Assembly: GCF_003710915.1 (NCBI RefSeq)
Contig: NZ_RHHR01000022.1
Coordinates: 1-39,676 of the forward strand
Direction of reading: 5' to 3'
Length of the DNA: 39,676 nt
DNA from: Brevibacillus invocatus
GTDB taxonomy: Bacteria > Bacillota > Bacilli > Brevibacillales > Brevibacillaceae
Position 1 is the first letter of the stretch. The number at the start of each line of letters is the position of its first letter. This document shows, one piece after another, positions 26,829-35,506 of this stretch. The notes below the pieces were generated by a model that had not been told where the DNA came from, did not search any database, and saw only the letters and a program-made list of their open reading frames with translations. Position numbers and translations under genes: made by a program.

Positions 26829-26925
26829 GACATCCTCTCCGCTCTTGTTTGCTGTAAGAACGTCCTGTGTTCGCGTTTCTTCATTTATTATCGCATGACC
26901 TGAATAGTGTGAAAAGAAAGCAAGG

Positions 26926-26953
26926 AAAAAGCCCTCCTTGATTCGGGAGAGCC
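26926..26953 (-). terminator. Terminator of the csd-DUF554 operon
   Basis: On the minus strand GCTCTCC pairs with GGAGGGC (one G-U pair), followed by TTTTT. Confidence 0.75.
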
Positions 26954-26969
26954 CAGTTTCAATCATGGT

Positions 26970-27683
26970 TCAGAGAACGGTAGATAGCCATGCAGCAAAC
27001 GGCACACCCAATGCGGCAATGACGAGAGCAGGCAGCATATTGGCCACCTGAATTTTTTTCAGCTCCAAAATGTTAATACCAATGGCGATGATCATCAGGC
27101 CACCAACAGCCGTTACTTCAAGCAAGATCGCATCCAGCATCTCCTGACTGACCAGATTGTTTATTTGTGTGGACAATAGAGCAATCAATCCCTGATACAC
27201 AAAAACCGGAATGGCTGAAAACAGCACGCCTATTCCCAATGTAGAGGTAAACAATATAGCCGAAAATCCATCCAACAATGCTTTGGTGTACAGGATGTCG
27301 TGATTGTTGCGCAATCCGCTATCCAATGCGCCCAATACTCCCATAGCACCAATGCAATAGACAAGCGTTGCGGTCACAAATCCGGTAGCAATGCTCCCCT
27401 CTTTATTTCCACCTACTTTACGCTCCAGCCATTTGCCCATTTGATTCAAACCGTGATCGATTCTGATCCATTCCCCCATGATGGCTCCTACCACGATACT
27501 GACGATCAACAGTAGAATATTATCCGTCCCCAAAGCCATTTTGATGCCCAATACGATCACCGCTAGTCCAATACCTTGCATGACGGTTTGCCGAATAGAT
27601 TCTGGTATGCGAGTCAACAAACGTCCCAACAAGGCGCCTGCTATGATTGCTACAGCATTGACCAGGGTTCCCAACAAGATCAC
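26970..27683 (-). CDS. DUF554 integral membrane protein (YdfK/YqgA-like)
   Basis: The 237-residue product is highly hydrophobic with about six or seven membrane segments and matches the DUF554 family, known in B. subtilis as YdfK, through segments such as GTLVNAVAIIAGALLG, GIGLAVIVLGIKMALG and ATLVYCIGAMGVLG. A transporter role is often suspected; substrate unknown. GTG start with a GGGGG site seven bases upstream. It follows the desulfurase gene after a 46-base gap without terminator, so the two are probably cotranscribed. Confidence 0.9.
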   Translation of the reverse strand: MILLGTLVNAVAIIAGALLGRLLTRIPESIRQTVMQGIGLAVIVLGIKMALGTDNILLLIVSIVVGAIMGEWIRIDHGLNQMGKWLERKVGGNKEGSIATGFVTATLVYCIGAMGVLGALDSGLRNNHDILYTKALLDGFSAILFTSTLGIGVLFSAIPVFVYQGLIALLSTQINNLVSQEMLDAILLEVTAVGGLMIIAIGINILELKKIQVANMLPALVIAALGVPFAAWLSTVL

Positions 27684-27729
27684 AAGATTTCCCCCTAATA
27701 GTGCCTCTCTCTATCTATTAACCTTCTAT

Positions 27730-28884
27730 CTAGCGAAATGCAGCTGCGATTTCGCTAACGGCTTCAATGAGGATTTCTACGTCTTTTTCCGTATTAAAAA
27801 TGCCATAGCTGGCCCGCACTGCACCCGTTTGTTCCGTACCTGCCGTCTGATGTCCGAGCGGCGTGCAATGATAGCCTGCACGCGTAGCGATGCCATACTG
27901 CTGATCCAGGATAAACGATACCTCTGAAGCATCGACACCTTGAATGTTAAACGATACGACACCGACCCGCTTCGTTTCCGATCCTGGCCCGTAAACCGTA
28001 ACGCCTGCTACTTTTCCCAAGCCCACGATTGTTTTTTTGACAAGCTCCCATTCATGCTGGCCAATGTCCTCTACGCCTTTTTCCATGACGTACGAGACAC
28101 CTTCCAGCAATCCAGCCAATCCAACTGTATTTACCGTTCCACTCTCGTAGCGGTCCGGACGTGTCGTCGGTTGTTCGATCGCCTCTGACTGACTGCCTGT
28201 CCCCCCGTGAATCAAGGGCTCAAGATCAATATCGCCGTGAACATACAGTCCGCCAGTGCCCTGTGGTCCATACAGTCCTTTATGACCTGGAAAAGCAAGC
28301 ATATCGATTTTCATTTCTTCTACATGAATCGGCAAAACACCAGCCGTTTGGGAAGCATCTACTAAAAACGTAATTCCGTGCTGCTTGGCCATTTCACCCA
28401 GCTCCGCAACAGGTAAAATCACGCCGGTCAGATTGGAGGCATGGCTGATCGCCACCAGACGCGTATTGGGACGGATGGCCTGCACGAAATCCTCCCGATG
28501 AAACAGCTGATCGCCTCTAGGTTCCACATAAGTCACTTCTACCTGTTTGGTTTTACTCATGTACTCAAGTGGACGGCGAACAGAATTGTGCTCGACGGAT
28601 GAGGAGATGACGTGATCTCCCTCTTTCAAAAAGCCTTTTATGGCTTGATTCAGCGCCTGAGTTGCATTGAGATAAAAAAAGAGGTTATTCGGGTTTTGAA
28701 TCCCAAACAACCGCGATAACTGCACCCGTGTACGAAATACCGTTTTGCTCGCTTTCATCGCCAGGGCATGTCCTCCCCGGCCAGGATTGGCTGCAAAGTC
28801 TTCGATGACTTCTGCCATCTTTTCTTTGACACCAGGCGGCTTCGGCCAAGTCGAGGCTGCGTTATCCAAATAAATGATCGCCAT
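27730..28884 (-). CDS. Cysteine desulfurase family aminotransferase (class V, EF2568-like)
   Basis: PLP-dependent class V enzyme; related proteins release sulfur or selenium from cysteine or selenocysteine. The 384-residue protein has Asp176 in VDASQT, the Schiff-base Lys202 in FPGHKGLYGPQGTG, the substrate-binding YLNATQALN, and a catalytic-type Cys in RAGYHCTPLGH. Those features match the EF2568-type family rather than IscS, which has a longer Cys loop. An AGGAGG site precedes the ATG nine bases after the spo0J stop, so it may be transcribed with soj-spo0J. The substrate is uncertain. Confidence 0.9.
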   Translation of the reverse strand: MAIIYLDNAASTWPKPPGVKEKMAEVIEDFAANPGRGGHALAMKASKTVFRTRVQLSRLFGIQNPNNLFFYLNATQALNQAIKGFLKEGDHVISSSVEHNSVRRPLEYMSKTKQVEVTYVEPRGDQLFHREDFVQAIRPNTRLVAISHASNLTGVILPVAELGEMAKQHGITFLVDASQTAGVLPIHVEEMKIDMLAFPGHKGLYGPQGTGGLYVHGDIDLEPLIHGGTGSQSEAIEQPTTRPDRYESGTVNTVGLAGLLEGVSYVMEKGVEDIGQHEWELVKKTIVGLGKVAGVTVYGPGSETKRVGVVSFNIQGVDASEVSFILDQQYGIATRAGYHCTPLGHQTAGTEQTGAVRASYGIFNTEKDVEILIEAVSEIAAAFR

Positions 28885-28893
28885 AGCTACCTC

Positions 28894-29745
28894 CTAGACT
28901 CCTTTTTCTATAACCAGGATATCTAAAATCCGTTGCAAATCTTCGGGCGAGTAAAAATCGATTTCGATCTTCCCCCGCTTTGTCCCTTTTTTGATCTTTA
29001 CGGAAGTCCCAAACCGGCTGCGCAGCTTCTCTTCCATTTCGATCAATACAGGCTCGTTTTTCGACGGCTTTTTCTTTTTTGTTTCACGTGAAACAGTAAG
29101 CTGCTTCACCATTTCTTCCAATTGGCGTACGTTTAGACCCTTGTCGATCACGTCTTTCGCCAATTGGAGCTGCACCTGTTCTTTCTCTACCGTCAGCAGC
29201 GCTCGGGCATGTCCCATCGTGATAGCGGATGTAGAAAGCAGATGTCGGATTTTTTCTGGAAGCTGCAAAAGACGAAGCATATTGGCTACATGAGGTCTGC
29301 TTTTCCCCACCTTTTTGGCCAGTTGCTCCTGCGTGTACTCATGATGAGAAATCAGCTTCCCATACGCTTCAGCTTCTTCCAATGGATTCAAATTTTCTCT
29401 TTGCAAATTTTCGATCAACGCGATCTCCATCAGCTGTTGATCGGAATACGATTTTACGATAACCGGCACATTTTTTAACCCAATGGATTTCGCCGCACGC
29501 AATCGTCGTTCACCCGCAACCAGATCATAGCCCTTGATACTTTTCCGAACAATCAAAGGCTGTACGATGCCATGCTCCGTAATCGACTGTGCTAACTCTT
29601 CAATGGCAGCCGGCTCAAATTCCTTACGGGGCTGGTACGGGTTCGGACGAATTTCACTGATTGGAACCTCTTTTACTTGCTCTCCTTCCTCGATGAGGTT
29701 GGAGGTTATAAGCGCATTCAGCCCTTTTCCCAAACCTCTTGTCAT
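28894..29745 (-). CDS. spo0J: Spo0J (ParB) chromosome segregation protein
   Basis: CTP-dependent DNA clamp that loads at parS, spreads and recruits SMC; also antagonises Soj control of DnaA. The 283-residue protein has the ParB N-domain (EIRPNPYQPRKEF, then GIVQPLIVR and the CTPase motif [11 protein letters not shown]), a HTH (LAKKVGKSRPHVANML) and a C-terminal dimerisation domain. The ATG overlaps the soj stop by 4 bp. A perfect parS site is embedded in the gene at 29080-29095, encoding part of VSRETKKK, the same arrangement as in B. subtilis. Confidence 0.97.
   Translation of the reverse strand: MTRGLGKGLNALITSNLIEEGEQVKEVPISEIRPNPYQPRKEFEPAAIEELAQSITEHGIVQPLIVRKSIKGYDLVAGERRLRAAKSIGLKNVPVIVKSYSDQQLMEIALIENLQRENLNPLEEAEAYGKLISHHEYTQEQLAKKVGKSRPHVANMLRLLQLPEKIRHLLSTSAITMGHARALLTVEKEQVQLQLAKDVIDKGLNVRQLEEMVKQLTVSRETKKKKPSKNEPVLIEMEEKLRSRFGTSVKIKKGTKRGKIEIDFYSPEDLQRILDILVIEKGV
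29080..29095. promoter_or_regulatory. parS site inside spo0J
   Basis: TGTTTCACGTGAAACA, identical to the 16-bp palindromic parS consensus bound by Spo0J. Confidence 0.96.
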
Positions 29746-30500
29746 ACCCCTACCACTTCCTTCGCCAAGTCTGAATAGACCTCCGCACCTCTAGAACGTG
29801 GATCATACGTAATAATGGCTTGTCCATGTGATGGCGCCTCACTCAAACGAACATTCCGCGGGATAATGGTTTTGTATACTTTTTCCTGGAAATACTTCTT
29901 CACTTCTTCAATGACCTGAATCCCAAGGTTGGTACGCGCATCCAGCATGGTCAGAACAACGCCCTCGATAGCCAATTGTGAATTGAGATGCTTTTGAACG
30001 AGTCGAATCGTATTGAGCAATTGGCTAAGACCCTCCAGCGCATAATACTCGCATTGGATCGGAATCAGCACGGAATCAGCAGCTGTTAGTGAATTAACCG
30101 TTAAAATCCCCAGTGAAGGCGGACAATCAATGATCACGTAGTCGTATTTGTCTTTCACAACCTCCAGCGCTTTTTTCAAACGTACTTCGCGTGAAATGGT
30201 TGGAACAAGCTCAATCTCTGCACCTGCCAATTGAATTGTGGCCGGAATGATCATTAAACCCTCAATTTCAGTAGGCAAAGTGGCATCAACGGGGCTGATG
30301 TCGTTGATCAGGACATCGTAGATACAGTACCGCACATCGGCTTTATTCACACCAATACCACTAGTGGCGTTTCCTTGTGGGTCAATATCTACCATGAGTA
30401 CTTTTTTCCCCAATGCGGCCAGACAAGCGCTGAGATTAACGGACGTAGTTGTCTTCCCGACGCCGCCTTTCTGATTCGCTACCGCAATGATTTTACCCAA
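29742..30500 (-). CDS. soj: Soj (ParA) chromosome partitioning ATPase
   Basis: ParA-type ATPase that controls DnaA activity and works with Spo0J. The preferred start is TTG at 30500, giving 252 residues beginning MGKIIAVANQKGGVGKTTTS, which is the conserved N-terminus and length of Soj; a GAGGTGGAG site lies just upstream. A longer frame back to 30560 would add 20 charged residues not found in the family. Motifs are the deviant Walker A KGGVGKTT, MVDIDPQGNATS (switch) and VIIDCPPSLG. It is coupled to spo0J by an ATGA overlap. Confidence 0.96.
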   Translation of the reverse strand: MGKIIAVANQKGGVGKTTTSVNLSACLAALGKKVLMVDIDPQGNATSGIGVNKADVRYCIYDVLINDISPVDATLPTEIEGLMIIPATIQLAGAEIELVPTISREVRLKKALEVVKDKYDYVIIDCPPSLGILTVNSLTAADSVLIPIQCEYYALEGLSQLLNTIRLVQKHLNSQLAIEGVVLTMLDARTNLGIQVIEEVKKYFQEKVYKTIIPRNVRLSEAPSHGQAIITYDPRSRGAEVYSDLAKEVVGV

Positions 30501-30696
30501 CTTCTCCACCTCATTTTTTTCGTGTAGGAAAGGAAGCCGAGCCTCTCTTTCCACTCGCATGTAAACCGAATAGCTCTACTCCTATTTCCTTTTTCACCGT
30601 GTACTTTTCATGTTACCAGATTTACTACCCTGCCGTACTCTGTTTTTTGCTGGATGTGCAAAGAATAAGCCTTGCGAACGATAGATAGAATGAAGT

Positions 30697-30720
30697 TCCC
30701 TGAATGATTAGGGATTTTTT
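30697..30720 (+). terminator. Orphan plus-strand terminator-like hairpin
   Basis: TCCCT-GAATGATT-AGGGA followed by TTTTTT has terminator shape on the plus strand, but no plus-strand gene precedes it. Confidence 0.4.
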
Positions 30721-30730
30721 CCGATACTGC

Positions 30731-30758
30731 CAAAAAGAAAGGCGGCTTTTTCGCCACC
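30731..30758 (-). terminator. Terminator of noc
   Basis: On the minus strand GGTGGC pairs with GCCGCC across GAAAAA, followed by TTTCTTTTT. Confidence 0.8.
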
Positions 30759-30791
30759 GTCTATCCACAAAAGAATTGCTTTTCGAATCTT

Positions 30792-31646
30792 CTATTTGCC
30801 AGCTTCCTTACTCTTCGGTATTCGGATCGTGAATTGATAAAATTCTTCATGATCCTCCTCATCTGTGTGTACTGGAAGCCCCGTCTGCATGACCATATCG
30901 ATCGACTGTCGAACCGTATTTATTGCAATGCGTGCATCTCGGGAGAAAGCTTTCCATTTCGGTCGTGAATCCTTCTCCTTTTTGGGTTTATCATCCGCTT
31001 CCAGCAGCTGCTTGACTCTTACCTCTGTCTGCTTTACATTCCATTCCCGTTCGAGAATCTCTTGCATCACCTTTAGCTGCAAGGTTTCATCCTTCAATGG
31101 AATCAAAGCACGTGCATGACGCTCCGTTAGCTGACGAGCCATCAACGAATCCTGAATCGGTTGAGGCAAATTCAATAGTCGCAGCTTGTTTGCTACAGTC
31201 GATTGACCTTTTCCCAAACGTTGAGCAAGACTCTCCTGTGTCAAATTGTGCAGATCAATCAACTTTTGATAAGCTACCGCCTCTTCAATGGCAGTCAAGC
31301 CCTCTCTTTGCAGGTTTTCGATGAGCGCAATCGATGCTGTCTGGGCATCGTTAAATTCCTTTACGATCGCAGGAATTCGCTCCATCCCTAATTTTTTGGT
31401 CGCTCGCAAACGCCGCTCTCCGGCAATCAATTCATATCGACCATCTCTGACCCGAACCACGATCGGTTGAATTAATCCATGTGTACGAATCGTCTGACAC
31501 AGCTCATCAATTTTTTCGTCATCAAATACCGTCCGCGGCTGGTATGGATTGGGAACAATATCCTCTACGGGTATCTGACTAATTTCTTCGTTGTCTGTTT
31601 TCTCGCCCAAGCCAAATATACGAGAAAATGAATCTCTTACTGCCAT
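30792..31646 (-). CDS. noc: Noc nucleoid occlusion protein (ParB-like)
   Basis: CTP-binding ParB paralogue that binds Noc sites and the membrane to prevent division over the chromosome. The ATG at 31646, eight bases after GGGGG, gives 284 residues starting [16 protein letters not shown], which contains the amphipathic membrane-binding N-terminal helix with the conserved RIFGLGEK; an upstream GTG would add five residues before it. ParB domain motifs are [11 protein letters not shown] and [11 protein letters not shown], then [19 protein letters not shown] (GKGQST is diagnostic of Noc rather than Spo0J) and a C-terminus ending [12 protein letters not shown]. Confidence 0.95.
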   Translation of the reverse strand: MAVRDSFSRIFGLGEKTDNEEISQIPVEDIVPNPYQPRTVFDDEKIDELCQTIRTHGLIQPIVVRVRDGRYELIAGERRLRATKKLGMERIPAIVKEFNDAQTASIALIENLQREGLTAIEEAVAYQKLIDLHNLTQESLAQRLGKGQSTVANKLRLLNLPQPIQDSLMARQLTERHARALIPLKDETLQLKVMQEILEREWNVKQTEVRVKQLLEADDKPKKEKDSRPKWKAFSRDARIAINTVRQSIDMVMQTGLPVHTDEEDHEEFYQFTIRIPKSKEAGK

Positions 31647-32061
31647 ACCAAAATCCCCCACTTCTAACCGTTCCGTCCGCTTTTCCTTCGTGATCAGGGT
31701 TGTCCTTCACATCAGCCTAGACTTTGGGACATCGTCACCCAGTAGTGTCTACAATCCTTCGCAGGTGTAAGCTGTAGACATTCCCCTTTCATTCCTGCAA
31801 GAAAGTCAGTTTTATTACACTTCTCAAAAGCAGTTTTTTCTCCCATTCCAAGCGAATGAAACGTTTGTCCTGACGCTTCAGCTGGAATTACGGTAAAAGC
31901 CCTGAGAAAAAATAAAGATTCGGATGTTTTGTTGATCCCGAAGTTCATTGCGATTTCTTTTCTATTTGTAATTCTGCAATATTCGTCCAATTCCTGCTGA
32001 CAAAATTGTTTCACGTGAAACATCCATGACATTTACCTGAAGATACTCTTTACAAAAATGC
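31647..32061. other. 415-bp intergenic region between noc and the MgtC-family gene
   Basis: Contains a perfect parS site at 32007-32022. A 106-codon minus-strand frame spans most of it but lacks a ribosome site and protein-like character. I see no other gene and no strong terminator for the MgtC gene. Confidence 0.55.
32007..32022. promoter_or_regulatory. parS site upstream of noc
   Basis: TGTTTCACGTGAAACA, a second perfect copy of the 16-bp parS palindrome, 2.9 kb to the right of the copy in spo0J. Confidence 0.96.
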
Positions 32062-32577
32062 TTAGTTGTCACCTTCTTCCTCCAAACTGTCCTCTTCTTG
32101 CGGATGCTTGGACGCATGAAAAAGTTTAGGAAACAGCTTGTGCAGATCCAGGATCAAATAAGCAAACAATGAAGCTACAGTCGCCGATACATACATACCG
32201 GCGCTGAACATCAATCCGATCGCAGAAGCCACCCACATTCCTGCTGCTGTGGTGAGGCCCTTTACCGATCCATTGGACTTAATAATCGCACCTGCACCCA
32301 GAAAGCCCATACCTGTCACGACCTGTGCAGCTACACGTCCCGGATCATGATTTACTCCATTGGAAGAAAAACCGTAGATAGAAGCTAGTCCAAACAGACA
32401 GGAACCAAAGCAAACCAGGCTATACGTGCGAAATCCCGCTCCTCTTTGACGATTGACATCCTTGATAAAACGCTCCCTTTCCCACCCCATCACGGCACCA
32501 GCTAAAAAAGCCAGTATTAGACGAAGCAATATCTCTGGAAGCTCCGCTGGAAAAAATGCCACAATCGTCGCAAACAT
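32062..32577 (-). CDS. MgtC/SapB family membrane protein
   Basis: The 171-residue product has four hydrophobic segments and the MgtC/SapB family core: LILAFLAGAVMGWERE, the RGAGFRTYSLVCFGSCLF motif, GAGAIIKSNGSVKGLTTAAG and a cytoplasmic acidic tail. Members have roles in magnesium limitation and membrane-potential control in other bacteria; whether that holds here is unknown. ATG start with a GAGGAG site eight bases upstream. It is inserted between rsmG and noc, where B. subtilis has no such gene, and a copy of the intergenic repeat precedes it. Confidence 0.92.
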   Translation of the reverse strand: MFATIVAFFPAELPEILLRLILAFLAGAVMGWERERFIKDVNRQRGAGFRTYSLVCFGSCLFGLASIYGFSSNGVNHDPGRVAAQVVTGMGFLGAGAIIKSNGSVKGLTTAAGMWVASAIGLMFSAGMYVSATVASLFAYLILDLHKLFPKLFHASKHPQEEDSLEEEGDN

Positions 32578-32678
32578 ATAGAATCATCTCCTCATGTTGT
32601 TCGAAACCACGGAAAAGTTATCTATATGTATATGCGTGGAGTAGTGAGGCTATGCACCACCTGAACGATGCGACCTTC

Positions 32679-32807
32679 CCATAAGAAAACCTCTATCGAG
32701 GCCTATTCAGGGAGGAGCGACCGCGTTTTAGCGGAATGTTTTACCGAAATAATGCTAGATGCAGACTGCAGACGCTGAGGCACCTTGTCATGCAATTAAA
32801 CTTTCTT
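32679..32807 (-). repeat. Dispersed intergenic repeat, copy D (about 129 bp)
   Basis: On the minus strand it starts AGAAAGTTTAATTGC about ten bases after the rsmG terminator, includes TTCCGCTAAAACG and ends in CCTCGATAGAGG followed by TTTTCTTATGGG. The start and end motifs match copies A, B and C; the middle is divergent and shorter. It ends about 100 bases before the MgtC-family start. Confidence 0.75.
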
Positions 32808-32815
32808 ACACGTAG

Positions 32816-32838
32816 AAAAAAGCCGCGTAGGCGCGGCT
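32816..32838 (-). terminator. Terminator of mnmE-mnmG-rsmG
   Basis: On the minus strand AGCCGCG-CC-TACGCGGCT with a compact GC-rich stem is followed by TTTTTT, nine bases after the rsmG stop. Confidence 0.85.
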
Positions 32839-32846
32839 CTCTCTCA

Positions 32847-33563
32847 TTAAATGATTGGTTTCTTAGCAGGTATTCCAGCTTTACGAGGATAATTTTTCGG
32901 CGTGTGCTCCACCTTTTCCATAATGACGATGTTCCGCTCCCCTGCATCCTCCATGAGATGAAACGATTCCACTTTGCGTGTTTTGCCGCCCAGTGTTTTA
33001 ATCGCCTTTTTGGCTTCGTTCAACTCAGGTGTGATCTCAGAGCCTTTTAAAGCAATAAAATGGCCCCCGACTTGAGCAAAAGGCAAACAGAACTCAGACA
33101 ACAAATTCAAACGGGCAACTGCACGCGCCACAACCAATTGGAAGGCTTCCCGAAATGCAGGTTCCTGTCCGCGATCCTCGGCACGGCCGTGCACCGGATA
33201 TACATGCTCCAGTCCGCACTCATTTGCAACATGCTGCAAAAAGCTCATCCGTTTGTTCAATGAATCGATAATCGTCATTTTCAAATGAGGAAAACAAATT
33301 TTCAAAGGGATGCTGGGAAAGCCAGCACCTCCTCCGATATCTACCGCCGATTCGACCTGGTCAAAGGGAAAGTAGAAAGCAGGTGTTATCGAGTCGTAGA
33401 AATGCTTGTTGTAGACCTGCCCCTCTTCTGTAATCCCAGTCAAATTCATCTTTTCGTTCCATTCCACCACCAGGCGAAAATAGAGATCGAATTGCTCCAT
33501 CTGCTGGGCAGACAGTTCAATTCCTTTTGCATATAAAGCCTTGGCAAACTCTTCTCTTGTCAT
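32847..33563 (-). CDS. rsmG: 16S rRNA m7G527 methyltransferase RsmG (GidB)
   Basis: SAM-dependent enzyme that methylates G527 of 16S rRNA; loss gives low-level streptomycin resistance. The 238-residue protein shows the class I SAM-binding motif AVDIGGGAGFPSIPLKI, then TIIDSLNKRMSFLQ and VARAVARLNLLSEFCLP. The length matches the family. It follows mnmG by 12 bases, as in most Firmicutes, and ends the operon with a terminator. Confidence 0.97.
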   Translation of the reverse strand: MTREEFAKALYAKGIELSAQQMEQFDLYFRLVVEWNEKMNLTGITEEGQVYNKHFYDSITPAFYFPFDQVESAVDIGGGAGFPSIPLKICFPHLKMTIIDSLNKRMSFLQHVANECGLEHVYPVHGRAEDRGQEPAFREAFQLVVARAVARLNLLSEFCLPFAQVGGHFIALKGSEITPELNEAKKAIKTLGGKTRKVESFHLMEDAGERNIVIMEKVEHTPKNYPRKAGIPAKKPII

Positions 33564-33575
33564 CCGCTACTCTCC

Positions 33576-35477
33576 TTACTCAGCCGCTCCTACGCGATTG
33601 TACTGTTCCAGATAAATCATCAAAACAGAAATATCAGCAGGATTGACTCCGGAGATACGTGCCGCCTGCCCAATATTCAACGGACGAATCCGACTCATGT
33701 TGTCGCGAGATTCCTTCGCCATACCGGAGATTTTGTGATAATCGATATCTTCGGGTATGCGCCGCTCCTCCATCTTTTTCATCCGCTCTACCTGCTGCAG
33801 CGATTTGCGAATATATCCATCGTACTTGATTTGAATCTCTACCTGTTCCGTGACATCCTCAGAAAGCTCGACTGGAGCAGGTGCCATTTGAGCGATATGG
33901 TGGTAGTTTAACTCTGGGCGACGCAACAACTGAGCCAGTTCGATCACTTCTGTCAGCTCAGGGGAACCCGCCTCGCGCAAAACCTCTTGCACATGTGCCA
34001 TATCCGGGCGTACACGCGTGTTGAGCACACGTTCCTTTTCCTGTTCGATGAGATCACGTTTTTGGATAAAGCGCTGGTAACGCTCATCGCTGATCAAGCC
34101 GATCTCGTGGCCAATATCAGTCAGACGCAGATCCGCATTATCGTGGCGCAATAACAGGCGATATTCAGCACGCGAAGTCAACAGACGATAAGGTTCATAC
34201 GTCCCTTTTGTGACCAGATCGTCAATCAGTACGCCAATATAGGCCTGTTCCCGCCCCAGAATAACGGGAGGTTTTTCCTGTACTTTTCTGGCGGCATTGA
34301 TTCCAGCCATCAGGCCTTGGGCAGCAGCCTCTTCATAGCCGGAAGTACCATTGATTTGTCCCGCTGTAAAAAGGCCCGGCAGCAATTTTGTTTCCAATGA
34401 AGGCCACAGTTGAGTAGGATCGACAGCATCGTATTCAATGGCATAGCCTGGACGCATCATTTTCGCATTCTCCATCCCAACCATCGAGCGAAGCATCGAA
34501 AGCTGCACATCTTCGGGCATACTCGTGGACAGCCCTTGCACATACATTTCTTCCGTATTCCGTCCTTCTGGCTCAAGGAAAATCTGATGGCGTGGCTTGT
34601 CGTTAAAACGGACTACCTTATCCTCAATCGATGGGCAGTAACGTGCTCCCGCTCCCTCGATCGTTCCCGAATACATCGGTGCCCGATGCAGGTTGCTGTT
34701 GATCAGTCCATGCGTCTCCTCGTTGGTATACGTCAGCCAGCAAGGAAGCTGGTCGGTATTAAATTCAGTCGTTTCATAGGAAAAGGCGCGCGGAACCTCA
34801 TCACCTGGCTGAATTTCCATTTTGCTGAAGTCCACACTGTGCTTGTGAACCCGCGGTGGTGTACCTGTCTTGAAGCGCTTCAATTCAAAGCCGAGCTCCT
34901 TGAGGTGATGCGCCAGTCGGATAGATGGACGCATGTTGTTCGGGCCGCTTTCGTATTGCAGGTCACCCAGAATAATTTTCCCGCGCAAATAGGTGCCTGT
35001 CGTCAGTACGACTGCCTTAGCACGATAAATCGCGCCATTCTGTGTCAAAACGCCCTCACACACGCCATCGTTGACGATCAATTCGTCAACCATCGCCTGA
35101 CGAAGAAGCAAATTCGGCGTATTTTCGATCGTTCTTTTCATTTCATGCTGGTACGCAAATTTGTCAGCCTGTGCGCGCAAAGCATGAACAGCTGGCCCTT
35201 TTCCCGTATTCAGCAGCCGCATTTGGATGTGGGTTTTATCCGTATTCCGGGCCATCTCGCCACCCAGAGCGTCCAATTCACGAACCACATGCCCTTTCGC
35301 AGGTCCCCCTACGGATGGATTGCAGGGCATGAAAGCAACAGCATCGAGGTTGATAGTCAATAGCAAGGTTTGGCAACCCATCCGAGCAGCTGCCAGCGCG
35401 GCTTCACTACCCGCATGGCCCGCTCCGATCACGATCACGTCAAACGAGCCAGCTTCATAGGTCGGTACTTCGTTCAT
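33576..35477 (-). CDS. mnmG: MnmG (GidA) tRNA uridine-34 carboxymethylaminomethyl-modification enzyme
   Basis: FAD-dependent partner of MnmE that installs the cmnm5 modification at U34 of several tRNAs. The 633-residue protein has the FAD dinucleotide motif [14 protein letters not shown], the conserved [36 protein letters not shown] and [16 protein letters not shown], and the C-terminal MnmE/tRNA-binding helices. Length normal. ATG start 29 bases after mnmE. Confidence 0.97.
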   Translation of the reverse strand: MNEVPTYEAGSFDVIVIGAGHAGSEAALAAARMGCQTLLLTINLDAVAFMPCNPSVGGPAKGHVVRELDALGGEMARNTDKTHIQMRLLNTGKGPAVHALRAQADKFAYQHEMKRTIENTPNLLLRQAMVDELIVNDGVCEGVLTQNGAIYRAKAVVLTTGTYLRGKIILGDLQYESGPNNMRPSIRLAHHLKELGFELKRFKTGTPPRVHKHSVDFSKMEIQPGDEVPRAFSYETTEFNTDQLPCWLTYTNEETHGLINSNLHRAPMYSGTIEGAGARYCPSIEDKVVRFNDKPRHQIFLEPEGRNTEEMYVQGLSTSMPEDVQLSMLRSMVGMENAKMMRPGYAIEYDAVDPTQLWPSLETKLLPGLFTAGQINGTSGYEEAAAQGLMAGINAARKVQEKPPVILGREQAYIGVLIDDLVTKGTYEPYRLLTSRAEYRLLLRHDNADLRLTDIGHEIGLISDERYQRFIQKRDLIEQEKERVLNTRVRPDMAHVQEVLREAGSPELTEVIELAQLLRRPELNYHHIAQMAPAPVELSEDVTEQVEIQIKYDGYIRKSLQQVERMKKMEERRIPEDIDYHKISGMAKESRDNMSRIRPLNIGQAARISGVNPADISVLMIYLEQYNRVGAAE

Positions 35478-35506
35478 CTGTAAACCCTCCTTTGTTCCTC
35501 TATTTC

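Larger units (their letters stand above)
30501..30791. other. Intergenic region between soj and noc
   Basis: Beyond the noc terminator at 30731-30758 it contains a CTATCCACA DnaA-like box (30761-30769), a second hairpin with a plus-strand T-run (30697-30720) and no supported gene. I find no clear promoter for soj. Confidence 0.5.

Noticed and set aside
31712..32032. 106-codon minus-strand ORF between noc and the MgtC-family gene
   Set aside because: No ribosome site, begins inside a parS site, and the translation has no protein-family character.
34410..35363. 317-codon plus-strand ORF opposite mnmG
   Set aside because: Antisense shadow of mnmG, no ribosome site or domain.
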